Assembly (NCBI GenBank): GCA_039888615.1
Contig: JBDQQS010000007.1
Direction: 5' to 3' (one strand)
DNA from: Flavimaribacter sp039888615
GTDB lineage: Bacteria; Pseudomonadota; Alphaproteobacteria; Rhizobiales; Rhizobiaceae
DNA: 64,000 nucleotides
Shown: positions 24,644 through 32,173 of the stretch, in pieces
Layout of the letters: each line of letters starts with the position of its first letter
How positions within the stretch are numbered: the first letter of the stretch is position 1
Position numbers and translations under genes: made by a program
Notes under the pieces: model-generated
What the model saw: only the letters and a program-made list of their open reading frames with translations
Database searches by the model: none
What the model was told of the DNA's origin: nothing

Positions 24644-24987
24644 TATTGCGTCTCCCCGTCAGGTCCGGGATCGTTTTCAAGCAGGATCGGGCTGCCGTGC
24701 GGAGTGGCGTGCGCGGCGCGCCGCCATGCCTCGGCGACCGACCCGATTTGCGATCCCGACACAATGCCTTTCGAAGCAAGCAGCTTCTCCAGAGCCGCAA
24801 GCCAGCAATCGTAATAGTCGCTGCCATCGGCTGCCGCGTCAGGGCGGCCAAGTTCCGCAGACAGCGCCTCGGCCCAGTCGCTCCAGTCCAGAAGCCCCTT
24901 TTCGTTCAGCTGGACGACCATGGCGAAGGCCTGGGCCTGCCAGGGCTCCTTAAAAGCAGGCGTGTCAGCCCCTTCATGCAAGTTCAA
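24643..24987 (-). CDS. Nitrile hydratase accessory protein
   Basis: The 114-residue protein matches the activator group needed for maturation of nitrile hydratase. It shares the FxxPWQAQAFAMVVQLNEKGLLDW block (about residues 12-36) and the DYYDCWLAALEKLL block (about 56-69) with the N-terminal region of beta subunits. Such proteins escort metal into the alpha subunit. Its start overlaps the beta-subunit end by 14 bases and its end touches the thioesterase start, so the four genes form one tightly coupled transcript. Confidence 0.88.
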   Translation of the reverse strand: MNLHEGADTPAFKEPWQAQAFAMVVQLNEKGLLDWSDWAEALSAELGRPDAAADGSDYYDCWLAALEKLLASKGIVSGSQIGSVAEAWRRAAHATPHGSPILLENDPGPDGETQ

Positions 24988-25627
24988 GATAGCTCTCCCA
25001 TGCGTCGACCGACACGGACAGTCCGGCCTCGGCGCCCTCGCCCCACAAATCCTCGCCGGTGAATGTCACCGTGTAGAGCCATTGCGGCTGTTCGCCCTTG
25101 CCGTGCGCATTGGCGTCGGGAAAGACAAAACTGCCGGCGACCGCATCGATGACGCCGCGCCTGCCCTTCGCATAGCCCGGTATCCGTGTATGGCCATGCG
25201 GATTGAGGTTGCGCATGCGCACCTGCTGGCCGACCGCAAAGGCGGGGTCCGTCGTAACCGGGCGATCGCACGGGCCGCCCGCACCGAGAACCGCCGGCAC
25301 GCGATCGGCTGTCAGGATATCGCGATGCGCGACGCCCTGCGCCCTACCCGTCGCCAATTCATCGCGGGTGATACAATCGTGGCGCATCAGCAGATTCTCA
25401 AGCGCCTTGATCCAGATCTCGTAATAACTCGACGCGTAATAGTCGGCCGGATGCAGCGACTCGCGCGCATGCCTGCTTTCATCAAGCGTCCAGTGACCCA
25501 ACGCGCCGGCGCACAGCGTGACGCCAAGCGCCCGCTTCTCCCATGCCGCGTGAAAAACAGGCTCGTCCTGTTCCGGCGCCACCGGGCCGAAGCCCATGCG
25601 TCCGCCGAGATCGTGCGGTCCGTTCAC
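24974..25627 (-). CDS. nthB: Nitrile hydratase beta subunit
   Basis: The 217-residue subunit starts at GTG (25625-25627), overlapping the alpha-subunit TGA as GTGA. The N-terminal MNGPHDLGGRMGFGPV is the classical beta start. The middle includes the YYEIWIKALENLL block and, in the C-terminal SH3-like half, FAVGQQVRMRNLNPHGHTRIPGY. The final WLYTVTFTGEDLWG is typical. With alpha it forms the enzyme that hydrates nitriles to amides; beta closes the active site around the alpha-bound metal. The frame open upstream of 25627 lies inside the alpha gene and is not coding. Confidence 0.93.
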   Translation of the reverse strand: MNGPHDLGGRMGFGPVAPEQDEPVFHAAWEKRALGVTLCAGALGHWTLDESRHARESLHPADYYASSYYEIWIKALENLLMRHDCITRDELATGRAQGVAHRDILTADRVPAVLGAGGPCDRPVTTDPAFAVGQQVRMRNLNPHGHTRIPGYAKGRRGVIDAVAGSFVFPDANAHGKGEQPQWLYTVTFTGEDLWGEGAEAGLSVSVDAWESYLELA

Positions 25628-26241
25628 CGTGGCGCCTCCGCAAACGCCGTTCCGATCAAGGAATCGCGCGTGACCAGATCCGCCAGTTGCTCTTGCGTCA
25701 TGCCGTCCGTTTCTTCCGGCCGCATCGGCACGACGAGATAGCGCAACTCCGCAGTCGAATCCCACACGCGAATACGCACGTCTTCCGGCAAATGCGCGCC
25801 GAATTCGGCGAGCACGCTACGCGGCTCCATGACGGCGCGGGACCGGTAGGGCGGCGACTTGTACCAGACCGGCGGCAGGCCGAGCACGCTCCACGGATAA
25901 CAGGAGCACAGGGTGCAGACGACGAGGTTATGCTCCTGCGGCGTATTGAACACCGCCTTCATGTGCTCGCCCTGGCGCCCATAGAATCCCATCGAGGCGA
26001 TGGCAGCGGTGGCGTCCCGCTTCAGCCAGTCGCAAAACTCCGGATCGCTCCACGCGCGGGCGACGACGCGCGCGCCGTTTCGAGGTCCGACCTTGTTCTG
26101 ATAGGTGTCGACGATAGCGTCGATGGCGGCCGGATCAATCAACCCCTTGTCGCTCAGAAGCGTCTCCAGCGCGCGGACGCGCGCCGTCATCGGGTCCATG
26201 TCGTTGTCGTGATCGTGGTCGTCATCGTGATCATGCGTCAT
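25624..26241 (-). CDS. nthA: Nitrile hydratase alpha subunit, cobalt type
   Basis: The 205-residue alpha subunit carries the metal site VCTLCSC at residues 108-114. The Thr after the first Cys marks the cobalt class (iron enzymes have Ser). The two later Cys are normally oxidised to sulfinate and sulfenate. The family block GPRNGARVVARAWSDPEF is at 52-69, and WYKSPPYRSRAV and the C-terminal MTQEQLADLVTRDSLIGT are present. The first 16 residues are a His/Asp-rich tail (HDHDDDHDHDND) that could help bind metal. It heads the alpha-beta-accessory-thioesterase operon. Gamma subunits of thiocyanate hydrolase share the metal motif, but the standard alpha/beta layout favours nitrile hydratase. Confidence 0.93.
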   Translation of the reverse strand: MTHDHDDDHDHDNDMDPMTARVRALETLLSDKGLIDPAAIDAIVDTYQNKVGPRNGARVVARAWSDPEFCDWLKRDATAAIASMGFYGRQGEHMKAVFNTPQEHNLVVCTLCSCYPWSVLGLPPVWYKSPPYRSRAVMEPRSVLAEFGAHLPEDVRIRVWDSTAELRYLVVPMRPEETDGMTQEQLADLVTRDSLIGTAFAEAPR

Positions 26242-26315
26242 GCGCCGACATTACTGCATCTTACGTGCAAGTAAATTAAAGAATGCCGTTCCGGCCGATG
26301 ACGACGTCTGCGCGC

Positions 26316-26909
26316 CTAGCGCAACATCGGCACGAGCGTCGCGACCAGCAGCACCGCCATGACGATGTTGAACCATTTGAGGCGTTGCGGGTCGTCGAGG
26401 AAACTGCGCAGCATGGTTCCAAACCCCGCCCACAGCGAAACGCTTGGAAAATTGACGATGACGAAAGACAGCGCAACCAGCGGAACCGTGACGCCGGGAT
26501 TCAGCGGGTCGGCGTAGAGGGCCATTGCGGTGATCGACATCATCCAGGCCTTCGGGTTGACCCACTGGAAAGCGGCGGCCTGCAGCAATGTGATTGGTTT
26601 CGACGCCTTGCCGGCGCTGCCCATCGTGCGGCTGCCGGCGATTTTCCAGGCAAGGTACAGCAGATAGGCGGCGCCCGCAGCCTTAAGCGCTATGCCAAGC
26701 GCCGGCAAGGCGATCAGCAGCGCGCCAAGACCGAGACCGACGCTTAAAAGCAGGCTACCGAAGCCGAGCGCAATTCCGAACATGTGCGGGATCGTGCGCA
26801 CGAAACCGAAATTTACGCCCGAGGCGAGCAGCATCAGGTTGTTCGGGCCCGGCGTGACGGACGTCACGAGGGCGAACACCACCATCCAGAGGAATGTTTC
26901 CAGGGGCAT
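26316..26909 (-). CDS. LysE/RhtB family amino-acid exporter
   Basis: A 197-residue inner-membrane protein with five to six hydrophobic segments and the family signature TPGPNNLMLLASGVNFG near residues 19-35. QWVNPKAWMMSITAM near residues 114-128 is the second conserved block. LysE/RhtB carriers export amino acids or small metabolites using the proton gradient. It is 45 bp downstream of ilvN on the same strand; an export role for branched-chain amino acids is possible only as speculation. Confidence 0.88.
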   Translation of the reverse strand: MPLETFLWMVVFALVTSVTPGPNNLMLLASGVNFGFVRTIPHMFGIALGFGSLLLSVGLGLGALLIALPALGIALKAAGAAYLLYLAWKIAGSRTMGSAGKASKPITLLQAAAFQWVNPKAWMMSITAMALYADPLNPGVTVPLVALSFVIVNFPSVSLWAGFGTMLRSFLDDPQRLKWFNIVMAVLLVATLVPMLR

Positions 26910-26954
26910 CGGAAATCCGGACTATCGAAAGAGGTCAGGTGAAACGCTGGGCGC

Positions 26955-27527
26955 CTACATGCCGTCAGCGCCGCGGTTGAGAGCGGCGACGCCCGTGCGG
27001 CAGACCTCCACAAGACCGAGCGGCCGCATGATCGCGATAAACTGCTCGATCTTCGACACCCGGCCCGTGATCTCGAAGGTGAAATGCTCGGTATTGGCGT
27101 CGATGACCTGTGCACGAAAGGCGTCCGCGAGCCGCAGCGCCTCAACGCGGTGATCGCCCGTTCCCTTCACCTTGATCAGCGCCAGTTCGCGCTCGATCGG
27201 CTTCTCATGTCCGAATTCACGCGCCCGCAGCGTCAGATCGATGACGCGGTGAACCGGCACGATGCGCTCGAGCTGGTGCTTGATCTGCTCCAGCACGTGC
27301 GGCGTGCCGAAAGTGACGATCGTGATGCGCGAGAGGTGCTTCTCGTGTTCGGTTTCCGAGACGGTGAGGCTTTCGATATTGTAGCCGCGTCCGGAGAACA
27401 GGCCGATGACCCGGGCGAGGACGCCTGGCTCGTTGTCGACCAGCACGGAGAGCGTTCTTGTTTCTGGCTGCTCGGTCTCCTTTGCGATGAAATAGGCCGA
27501 GCCGGTAGGTTGATGTTGCGCGTTCAT
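26955..27527 (-). CDS. ilvN: Acetolactate synthase small (regulatory) subunit
   Basis: A 190-residue regulatory subunit that activates the catalytic subunit and confers valine feedback inhibition. The ACT domain lies at about 23-95 (LSVLVDNEPGVLARVIGLFSGR, then GYNIESLTV), followed by the C-terminal domain (RELALIKVKGTGDHRVEA ... FEITGRVSKIEQFIAIM). It follows ilvI by 21 bp and is co-transcribed with it under the upstream attenuator. Confidence 0.95.
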   Translation of the reverse strand: MNAQHQPTGSAYFIAKETEQPETRTLSVLVDNEPGVLARVIGLFSGRGYNIESLTVSETEHEKHLSRITIVTFGTPHVLEQIKHQLERIVPVHRVIDLTLRAREFGHEKPIERELALIKVKGTGDHRVEALRLADAFRAQVIDANTEHFTFEITGRVSKIEQFIAIMRPLGLVEVCRTGVAALNRGADGM

Positions 27528-27548
27528 GTGTTTCTTTCCGAAATTCCG

Positions 27549-29327
27549 TTAGACCAGAGCCTTGCCTTTTTCGTCGATGACACTGCCGACGACGTCGTCG
27601 GAAGCCTCGTCGGGCAGCAGCATCTCGTTATGCGCCTTGCCGGACGGGATCATCGGGAAGCAGTTCGCCAGATTGGCGACCCGGCAGTCGAACAGCACCG
27701 GCTTGTCGACGGCGATCATCTCGTTGATGGCGTCGTCAAGGTCGCCCGGCTTGTCCGCCCTAAGTCCAACGCCACCATAGGCTTCGGCCAGCTTGACGAA
27801 GTCCGGCATCGCCTCCGTGTAGGAATGCGACAGGCGGTTGCCGTGCAGAAGCTGCTGCCACTGGCGCACCATGCCCATATACTGGTTGTTGAGGATGAAG
27901 ATCTTGATCGGCGCCTCGTGCTGGACGGCCGCCGACATCTCCTGGATCGTCATCTGGACGGAGGCGTCGCCGCCGATATCGATGACGAGGCTGTCGGGAT
28001 GGGCGATCTGCACCCCAAGCGCCGCCGGCAGGCCGTAGCCCATCGTGCCGAGTCCGCCCGACGTCATCCAGCGATTGGGCTCCTCGAACTTGATGAACTG
28101 GGCCGCCCACATCTGGTGCTGGCCGACTTCGGTGGTGAAGTAGACGTCCTTGTCCTTCGTCAGTTCATGCAGCCGCTCCATGGCGTATTGCGGCATGATG
28201 ACGTCCTTGTTCGGCTTGTAGGCGAGCGAATTGCGCGCGCGCCAAGCATCGACCTGCGACCACCATTCGCCGAGCGCTTTCTTGTCGACCGTCGAGGCGG
28301 AGGCTCGCCACAGCCGCACCATGTCTTCCAGCACATGCGCTGCGTCGCCGATGATCGGAATGTCGACGCGAACATTCTTGTTGATCGAGGACGGGTCGAT
28401 GTCGATGTGGATTTTGCGGGAGTGCGGCGAAAACGCATCGAGACGGCCGGTGATCCGGTCGTCGAAACGGGCGCCGACGCACAGCATGACGTCGCAGTCA
28501 TGCATGGCCATGTTCGCCTCGTAGGTTCCGTGCATGCCGAGCATGCCCAGCCAGTTCTTGCCCGACGCCGGATAGGCGCCCAGCCCCATCAGCGTCGAGG
28601 TGATCGGAAAGTCGGTGAGCTGGACCAGTTCGCGCAGCAGGTGGCTTGCTTCCGGCCCGGCGTTGATGACGCCGCCGCCGGAATAGATGACCGGCTTGCG
28701 GGCGCTGCTCATCAGTTCGACAGCCGCACGTATCGATTCCAGATCCCCCTGAAGTTGCGGCTGGTAGCTCTTCAGGCCGCCATCGGTCGCCGGACTGACA
28801 TACTCTCCGGTGGCGAACTGGATGTCTTTCGGAATGTCGACGACGACCGGACCAGGCCTGCCGGACCGGGCGATACGAAAGGCTTCGTGCAGCGTGCGCG
28901 CCAGATCGTTGACGTCGCGCACCAGCCAGTTGTGCTTGGTGCAGGGCCGCGTGATGCCGACGGTGTCGCATTCCTGGAAGGCGTCGGAGCCGATCAGGGA
29001 GGTCGGGACCTGGCCGGTGATGCAGACCATCGGAATGGAATCCATCAGCGCATCCTGAAGCGCCGTCACGATGTTGGTGGCGCCGGGACCCGACGTCACC
29101 AGCGCGACGCCGACCTTGCCGGTGGACCGGGCGTAGCCTTCGGCCGCGTGACCGGCGCCCTGTTCGTGACGGACGAGGATGTGCTTGATGTCTTCCTGCT
29201 GGAAGATCTCGTCATAGATCGGCAACACCGCGCCGCCGGGATATCCGAATACGTCCGCGACGCCATTGTCCTTCATCGCCCGAACGACCATCTCCGCCCC
29301 GGTGATCTGATTATTGTCTGCGCTCAT
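27549..29327 (-). CDS. ilvI: Acetolactate synthase large (catalytic) subunit
   Basis: The 592-residue thiamine-diphosphate enzyme forms acetolactate and acetohydroxybutyrate, the first common step of Val/Leu/Ile synthesis. The start at 29327 (SADNNQITGAEMVV) has AGGCAAAGAG before it; the frame open further upstream crosses the attenuator. Segments: PGGAVLPIYDEI and VRHEQGAGHAAEGYAR with the catalytic Glu (about 25-58), a FAD/Rossmann middle domain, and the diphosphate site GGDASVQMTIQEM...NNQYMGM (near 460-490). It is followed by ilvN. Expression is controlled by the leader at 29378-29488. Confidence 0.96.
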   Translation of the reverse strand: MSADNNQITGAEMVVRAMKDNGVADVFGYPGGAVLPIYDEIFQQEDIKHILVRHEQGAGHAAEGYARSTGKVGVALVTSGPGATNIVTALQDALMDSIPMVCITGQVPTSLIGSDAFQECDTVGITRPCTKHNWLVRDVNDLARTLHEAFRIARSGRPGPVVVDIPKDIQFATGEYVSPATDGGLKSYQPQLQGDLESIRAAVELMSSARKPVIYSGGGVINAGPEASHLLRELVQLTDFPITSTLMGLGAYPASGKNWLGMLGMHGTYEANMAMHDCDVMLCVGARFDDRITGRLDAFSPHSRKIHIDIDPSSINKNVRVDIPIIGDAAHVLEDMVRLWRASASTVDKKALGEWWSQVDAWRARNSLAYKPNKDVIMPQYAMERLHELTKDKDVYFTTEVGQHQMWAAQFIKFEEPNRWMTSGGLGTMGYGLPAALGVQIAHPDSLVIDIGGDASVQMTIQEMSAAVQHEAPIKIFILNNQYMGMVRQWQQLLHGNRLSHSYTEAMPDFVKLAEAYGGVGLRADKPGDLDDAINEMIAVDKPVLFDCRVANLANCFPMIPSGKAHNEMLLPDEASDDVVGSVIDEKGKALV

Positions 29328-29377
29328 CTCTTTGCCTGCTTTGTCTTTTCGATCCCTGCCAGACCACCGCCCGGCCA

Positions 29378-29402
29378 TAAAAAAAGGCCCCTTCCGGAGC
29401 CT
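29378..29402 (-). terminator. Attenuator terminator of the ilvI-ilvN operon
   Basis: On the minus strand AGGCTCC-GGAA-GGGGCCT forms a 7-bp stem (one G-U pair) followed by seven T. It lies between the leader peptide and ilvI, 50 bases before the start codon, where it can stop transcription unless an alternative hairpin forms. Confidence 0.85.
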
Positions 29403-29408
29403 CGTTCT

Positions 29409-29456
29409 GCGCATGGGTGGCTGTCGCCGGACGGTTACACCGTCCTGCCCATGCGC
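29409..29456 (-). promoter_or_regulatory. Leader pause hairpin of the ilvI attenuator
   Basis: GCGCATGGG (29409-29417) pairs with CCCATGCGC (29448-29456), and within it GGACGG (29429-29434) pairs with CCGTCC (29440-29445) around TTACA. The hairpin covers the last codons and stop of the leader peptide. This is the position of the pause or protector stem in amino-acid biosynthesis attenuators: ribosome stalling at Ile/Val codons upstream would change its folding. Confidence 0.8.
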
Positions 29457-29488
29457 TTCACCACCACAATAAGTGCCTTCTTCAACAT
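29435..29488 (-). CDS. ilvL: Leader peptide of the ilvI attenuator
   Basis: A 17-residue open frame, MLKKALIVVVKRMGRTV, has five regulatory codons in a row: Leu, Ile, Val, Val, Val. Its stop lies inside the pause hairpin and it is followed by a Rho-independent terminator, then ilvI. When charged tRNA for Ile/Val/Leu is scarce, the ribosome would stall in the Ile-Val run and prevent the terminator. This mechanism is known for branched-chain operons; here it is read from the sequence. The frame is too short for usual gene finders. Confidence 0.88.
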   Translation of the reverse strand: MLKKALIVVVKRMGRTV

Positions 29489-29637
29489 GCGCGGGAACCT
29501 ATCCGCAAATTTCTGACCCGTCAATCCTGCAAAACGCCTTTCGGGTCAACCGGAAACGACCGGCGGCGCGGGTTGAAAACGGGATGTTAACGTTGGGGTG
29601 CGATTCTCGCGCAACCGCCGGGAACCAGGTGCAGGAA

Positions 29638-31506
29638 GTGAATTCAGACCATTCGTTCAAAGAACAGCGCTCGCACCCCGATACGGCGCGTATTCTCGGC
29701 CATATCGTTGACTGCAACGGATCGCGCGCAACGATCGCCTCCACGACCGGCAGCCGCGACCAGGCGCTCGCCAAGGAATTGTCCGTCGGCAAGCTGATTA
29801 CGATCAAGGTCGGAAAATCGCGCATCGTCGCCCTCGTCTACAGCATGCAATGCCCGTCGGAACTCTGGTCGGAAACCTCCGGCAACACCATGCATTTCCA
29901 GGTGGAGCTCGTCGGCGAAATCCGCGACGACGACGGCGGCGTCGTCTTCAGCGCCGGCATTTCCGACTATCCGCGCCTTGGCGATCCGGCCCACAATATC
30001 AGGGCAGAGGACCTGGACGCGATCTACTCCGTGACCGGCGTCAATCCGATCAAGATCGGGCATCTCTCCCAGAACTCCGACATCGCCGCATCGATTTCGG
30101 CCGACGCGCTGCTCAACCGGCATTTCGCGATCGTCGGCACAACCGGGGTCGGCAAGTCGACCGCCGTGTCGCTGATCGTCAACCGGGTCGTCGAGGCCTG
30201 TCCGGACCTGCGCGTTCTCATCCTCGATCCGCACAACGAATTCGCCGCCGCCTTCAAGGAAAAGGCGCATCTCATCGACACCGAGCATCTGGACCTGCCC
30301 TTCTGGCTGTTCCGGCTGGAAGAGTTCGCCGAGGTGATCTTCCGCGGCCGGCAGACGGTGGTCGAGGAAGTCGACGTACTCAGGGAGCTGATCGCCGAAG
30401 CCAAACGCGATTTCCGGGGCGCCTCCGACAGCGCCCGCGTCTACCGTCGCGCCGACCAGTCCGTGATCACGTCGGACACGCCGATCCCCTATCGCGTGGC
30501 CGACCTGCTGGCGCTGATCGACGAGCGCATCGGCCAGCTCGACCGGCGCGAGGAAAAACCCGTTCTGCGTTCCCTGAAGGTGCGCATCCAGTCGGCGATC
30601 AACGATCCGCGCTTCCGCTTCATGTTCTCCTCGAACACGATCATGGACAACATCTCGGACATCCTGCGCGATATCTTCCGCATTCCCGGCGACGGACGAC
30701 CGATAACCTCCTTCCAGCTTTCCGGCATTCCATCGGAGGTGGTTAACGCCGTCGCCTCCGTTCTGTGCCGCCTCGCCTTCGAGATTGCGCTGTGGAGCAA
30801 CGGCGCCATGCGCATTCTCGTCTTGTGCGAAGAGGCCCACCGCTATGTCCCGGCCGACAAGGAGCTCGGCTTCTATCCGACCCGGCAGGCCGTGGCGCGC
30901 ATCGCCAAGGAAGGCCGCAAATACGGCGTGGGCCTGGGCGTCGTGACCCAGCGCCCCGGCGAACTCGACCCGACGATCCTGTCGCAATGTTCGACGGTCT
31001 TCGCCATGCGGCTTGCCAACGATCACGACCAGGAGATCATCCGTTCGGCGATCTCAAACTCGTCGAGTTCGACGACAAGCTTCCTGTCGTCCATCGGCAA
31101 TGGCGAGGCAATCGCCTTCGGCGAGGCCGTGCCGGTGCCCATGCGCATGTGTTTCGAACGCCTGCGTCGGCATGATCTGCCTCGAACGTCCAGCAACGAC
31201 CGCAAGAAATTCCGCGGCTCGCGCTCCAGCGACGGCCTTCCGGATATCGAGTTCATCGTCCAGCAGATGCGCCACACGGAACTGCCGATGAGCACCACCG
31301 GCATGTCGCCGGAGATGAAGGCCTCGCTGCAGCCTGCGCTCGACAGCCTGCGCCCCTTCGGCGCCGCCGACGACGAGACGGACGACGACGAGGCGCCACA
31401 GCCGGTATCACCGCCGATGTCCGTCGAACCCGAGAAAGGCGCGGCACGACCCCGCTCGAACTCCGTGCGGGATTTCACGTTCAGACCGCTCAGGCAGCGG
31501 GACTGA
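29638..31506 (+). CDS. HerA-like ATPase (DUF87)
   Basis: A 622-residue hexameric-type ATPase of the HerA/FtsK superfamily. Its N-terminal barrel (ILGHIVDCNGSRATIAS) is followed by Walker A VGTTGVGKSTAVSLIV (near residue 165) and Walker B ILVLCEEAHRYVP (near 395). Sensor and arginine-finger segments follow (GLGVVTQRPGELDPTILSQC). HerA proteins move along double-stranded DNA, usually with a nuclease such as NurA. No NurA partner is next to it, so its role (repair, chromosome processing or defence) is open. I chose GTG at 29638 (GCAGGAA before it); an ATG at 29584 is possible. It is divergent from ilvI, so the two share the promoter region 29489-29637. Confidence 0.88.
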   Translation: MNSDHSFKEQRSHPDTARILGHIVDCNGSRATIASTTGSRDQALAKELSVGKLITIKVGKSRIVALVYSMQCPSELWSETSGNTMHFQVELVGEIRDDDGGVVFSAGISDYPRLGDPAHNIRAEDLDAIYSVTGVNPIKIGHLSQNSDIAASISADALLNRHFAIVGTTGVGKSTAVSLIVNRVVEACPDLRVLILDPHNEFAAAFKEKAHLIDTEHLDLPFWLFRLEEFAEVIFRGRQTVVEEVDVLRELIAEAKRDFRGASDSARVYRRADQSVITSDTPIPYRVADLLALIDERIGQLDRREEKPVLRSLKVRIQSAINDPRFRFMFSSNTIMDNISDILRDIFRIPGDGRPITSFQLSGIPSEVVNAVASVLCRLAFEIALWSNGAMRILVLCEEAHRYVPADKELGFYPTRQAVARIAKEGRKYGVGLGVVTQRPGELDPTILSQCSTVFAMRLANDHDQEIIRSAISNSSSSTTSFLSSIGNGEAIAFGEAVPVPMRMCFERLRRHDLPRTSSNDRKKFRGSRSSDGLPDIEFIVQQMRHTELPMSTTGMSPEMKASLQPALDSLRPFGAADDETDDDEAPQPVSPPMSVEPEKGAARPRSNSVRDFTFRPLRQRD

Positions 31507-31575
31507 CGCGGGATTGATGATGTGAATCTGAACGAAAATAGATATTTTCCAATAAATTCAATTATTTAAAATATT

Positions 31576-31908
31576 CTGGCTTTGTTTCGGGAATGTGCAT
31601 TTTTCGTATCTTCAATGCTGGCCAGACCGGAAACGAGCGTCTGGCTTTGTTTCGGGATTTCGCTATTCAAGCCTGCACACTGCGCGAACCTGGCTTTGTT
31701 TCGGTAAATCGGGATTCTGGCGCTCATGCACAATCTGGCTTTGTTTCGGGAATTTGCGATTTTCACATCTTAAGACGTGTCGGACTGGAAATATGTGTCT
31801 GGCTTCGTTTCGGGATTTCGGGAATCTGATCTACTGGCTGCGGGAATCTGGCTTTGTTTCGGAAAATCGAGTTTCCATCGCTCATCAGCATTCTGGCTTT
31901 GTTTCGGG
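31576..31908. repeat. Seven-copy repeat array with higher-order 158-bp period
   Basis: The 16-base motif CTGGCTTTGTTTCGGG (variants at one or two positions) starts at 31576, 31641, 31690, 31735, 31799, 31848 and 31893. The intervals are 65, 49, 45, 64, 49 and 45 bases. The pattern 65-49-45 therefore repeats, so the array is a tandem of a three-part unit of about 158 bp (two copies plus one extra start). Spacers in equivalent positions are weakly similar. The region is AT-rich and lies between herA and the capsid-leader remnant C. On the minus strand the motif reads SRNKAR in most copies but EIPKQSQ or EIPKRSQ in two, with frames broken, so conservation is at DNA level. Confidence 0.92.
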
Positions 31909-32039
31909 AATCTTCGTTTTTCAGGTTATTGGCACCCTGGCGGCGAAGGAAATCATGTTGTTGCAGCATAGCACAAACCGCCGTGCAATGCAGTACAAAT
32001 GTTCCATTTTTGTTCTGATTGCGCTCAAATTTCGCTGAT

Positions 32040-32149
32040 TATCCTCGTGCGGATCAGCGTCAGAGAATCATCGCAAAGGAGATGGCGCAACTGTCTGCAG
32101 GTCCGCCCGAATGACAGGCTTAGTTTACGGGGATCCAGGTGGGATCAAC
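32040..32149 (-). repeat. Capsid-gene leader repeat, copy C (internally deleted)
   Basis: This matches the outer parts of leader copies A and B: ATCCTCG at the left, GTCAGAGAATCATCGCAAAG in the middle, then after a deletion of about 75 bases GCAGGTCCGCCCGAATGA and the closing GGTGGGATCAAC (32138-32149). The capsid start itself is missing. Directly after it, cargo III (the amidohydrolase gene) begins. Confidence 0.7.
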
Positions 32150-32173
32150 ATTGGTCTTACAAGCGAGGTCTGG

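Noticed and set aside
24974..26241. Thiocyanate hydrolase rather than nitrile hydratase
   Set aside because: The metal motif VCTLCSC is shared, but there are two standard subunits in alpha-beta order and an accessory protein of the nitrile hydratase kind.
27084..29516. 810-codon open frame on the plus strand
   Set aside because: It is the antisense shadow of ilvN and ilvI in high-GC DNA; its product has no recognisable domain.
31576..31908. CRISPR-like array
   Set aside because: Repeats are 16 bases with intervals of 45-65 bases in a repeating order, spacers are related to one another, and no cas gene is present.
31566..31971. Minus-strand open frames with SRNKAR repeats as a repeat protein
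   Set aside because: The frame is broken between the two halves, the same DNA motif is read in two frames, and no ribosome site is seen. DNA-level repetition explains it better.
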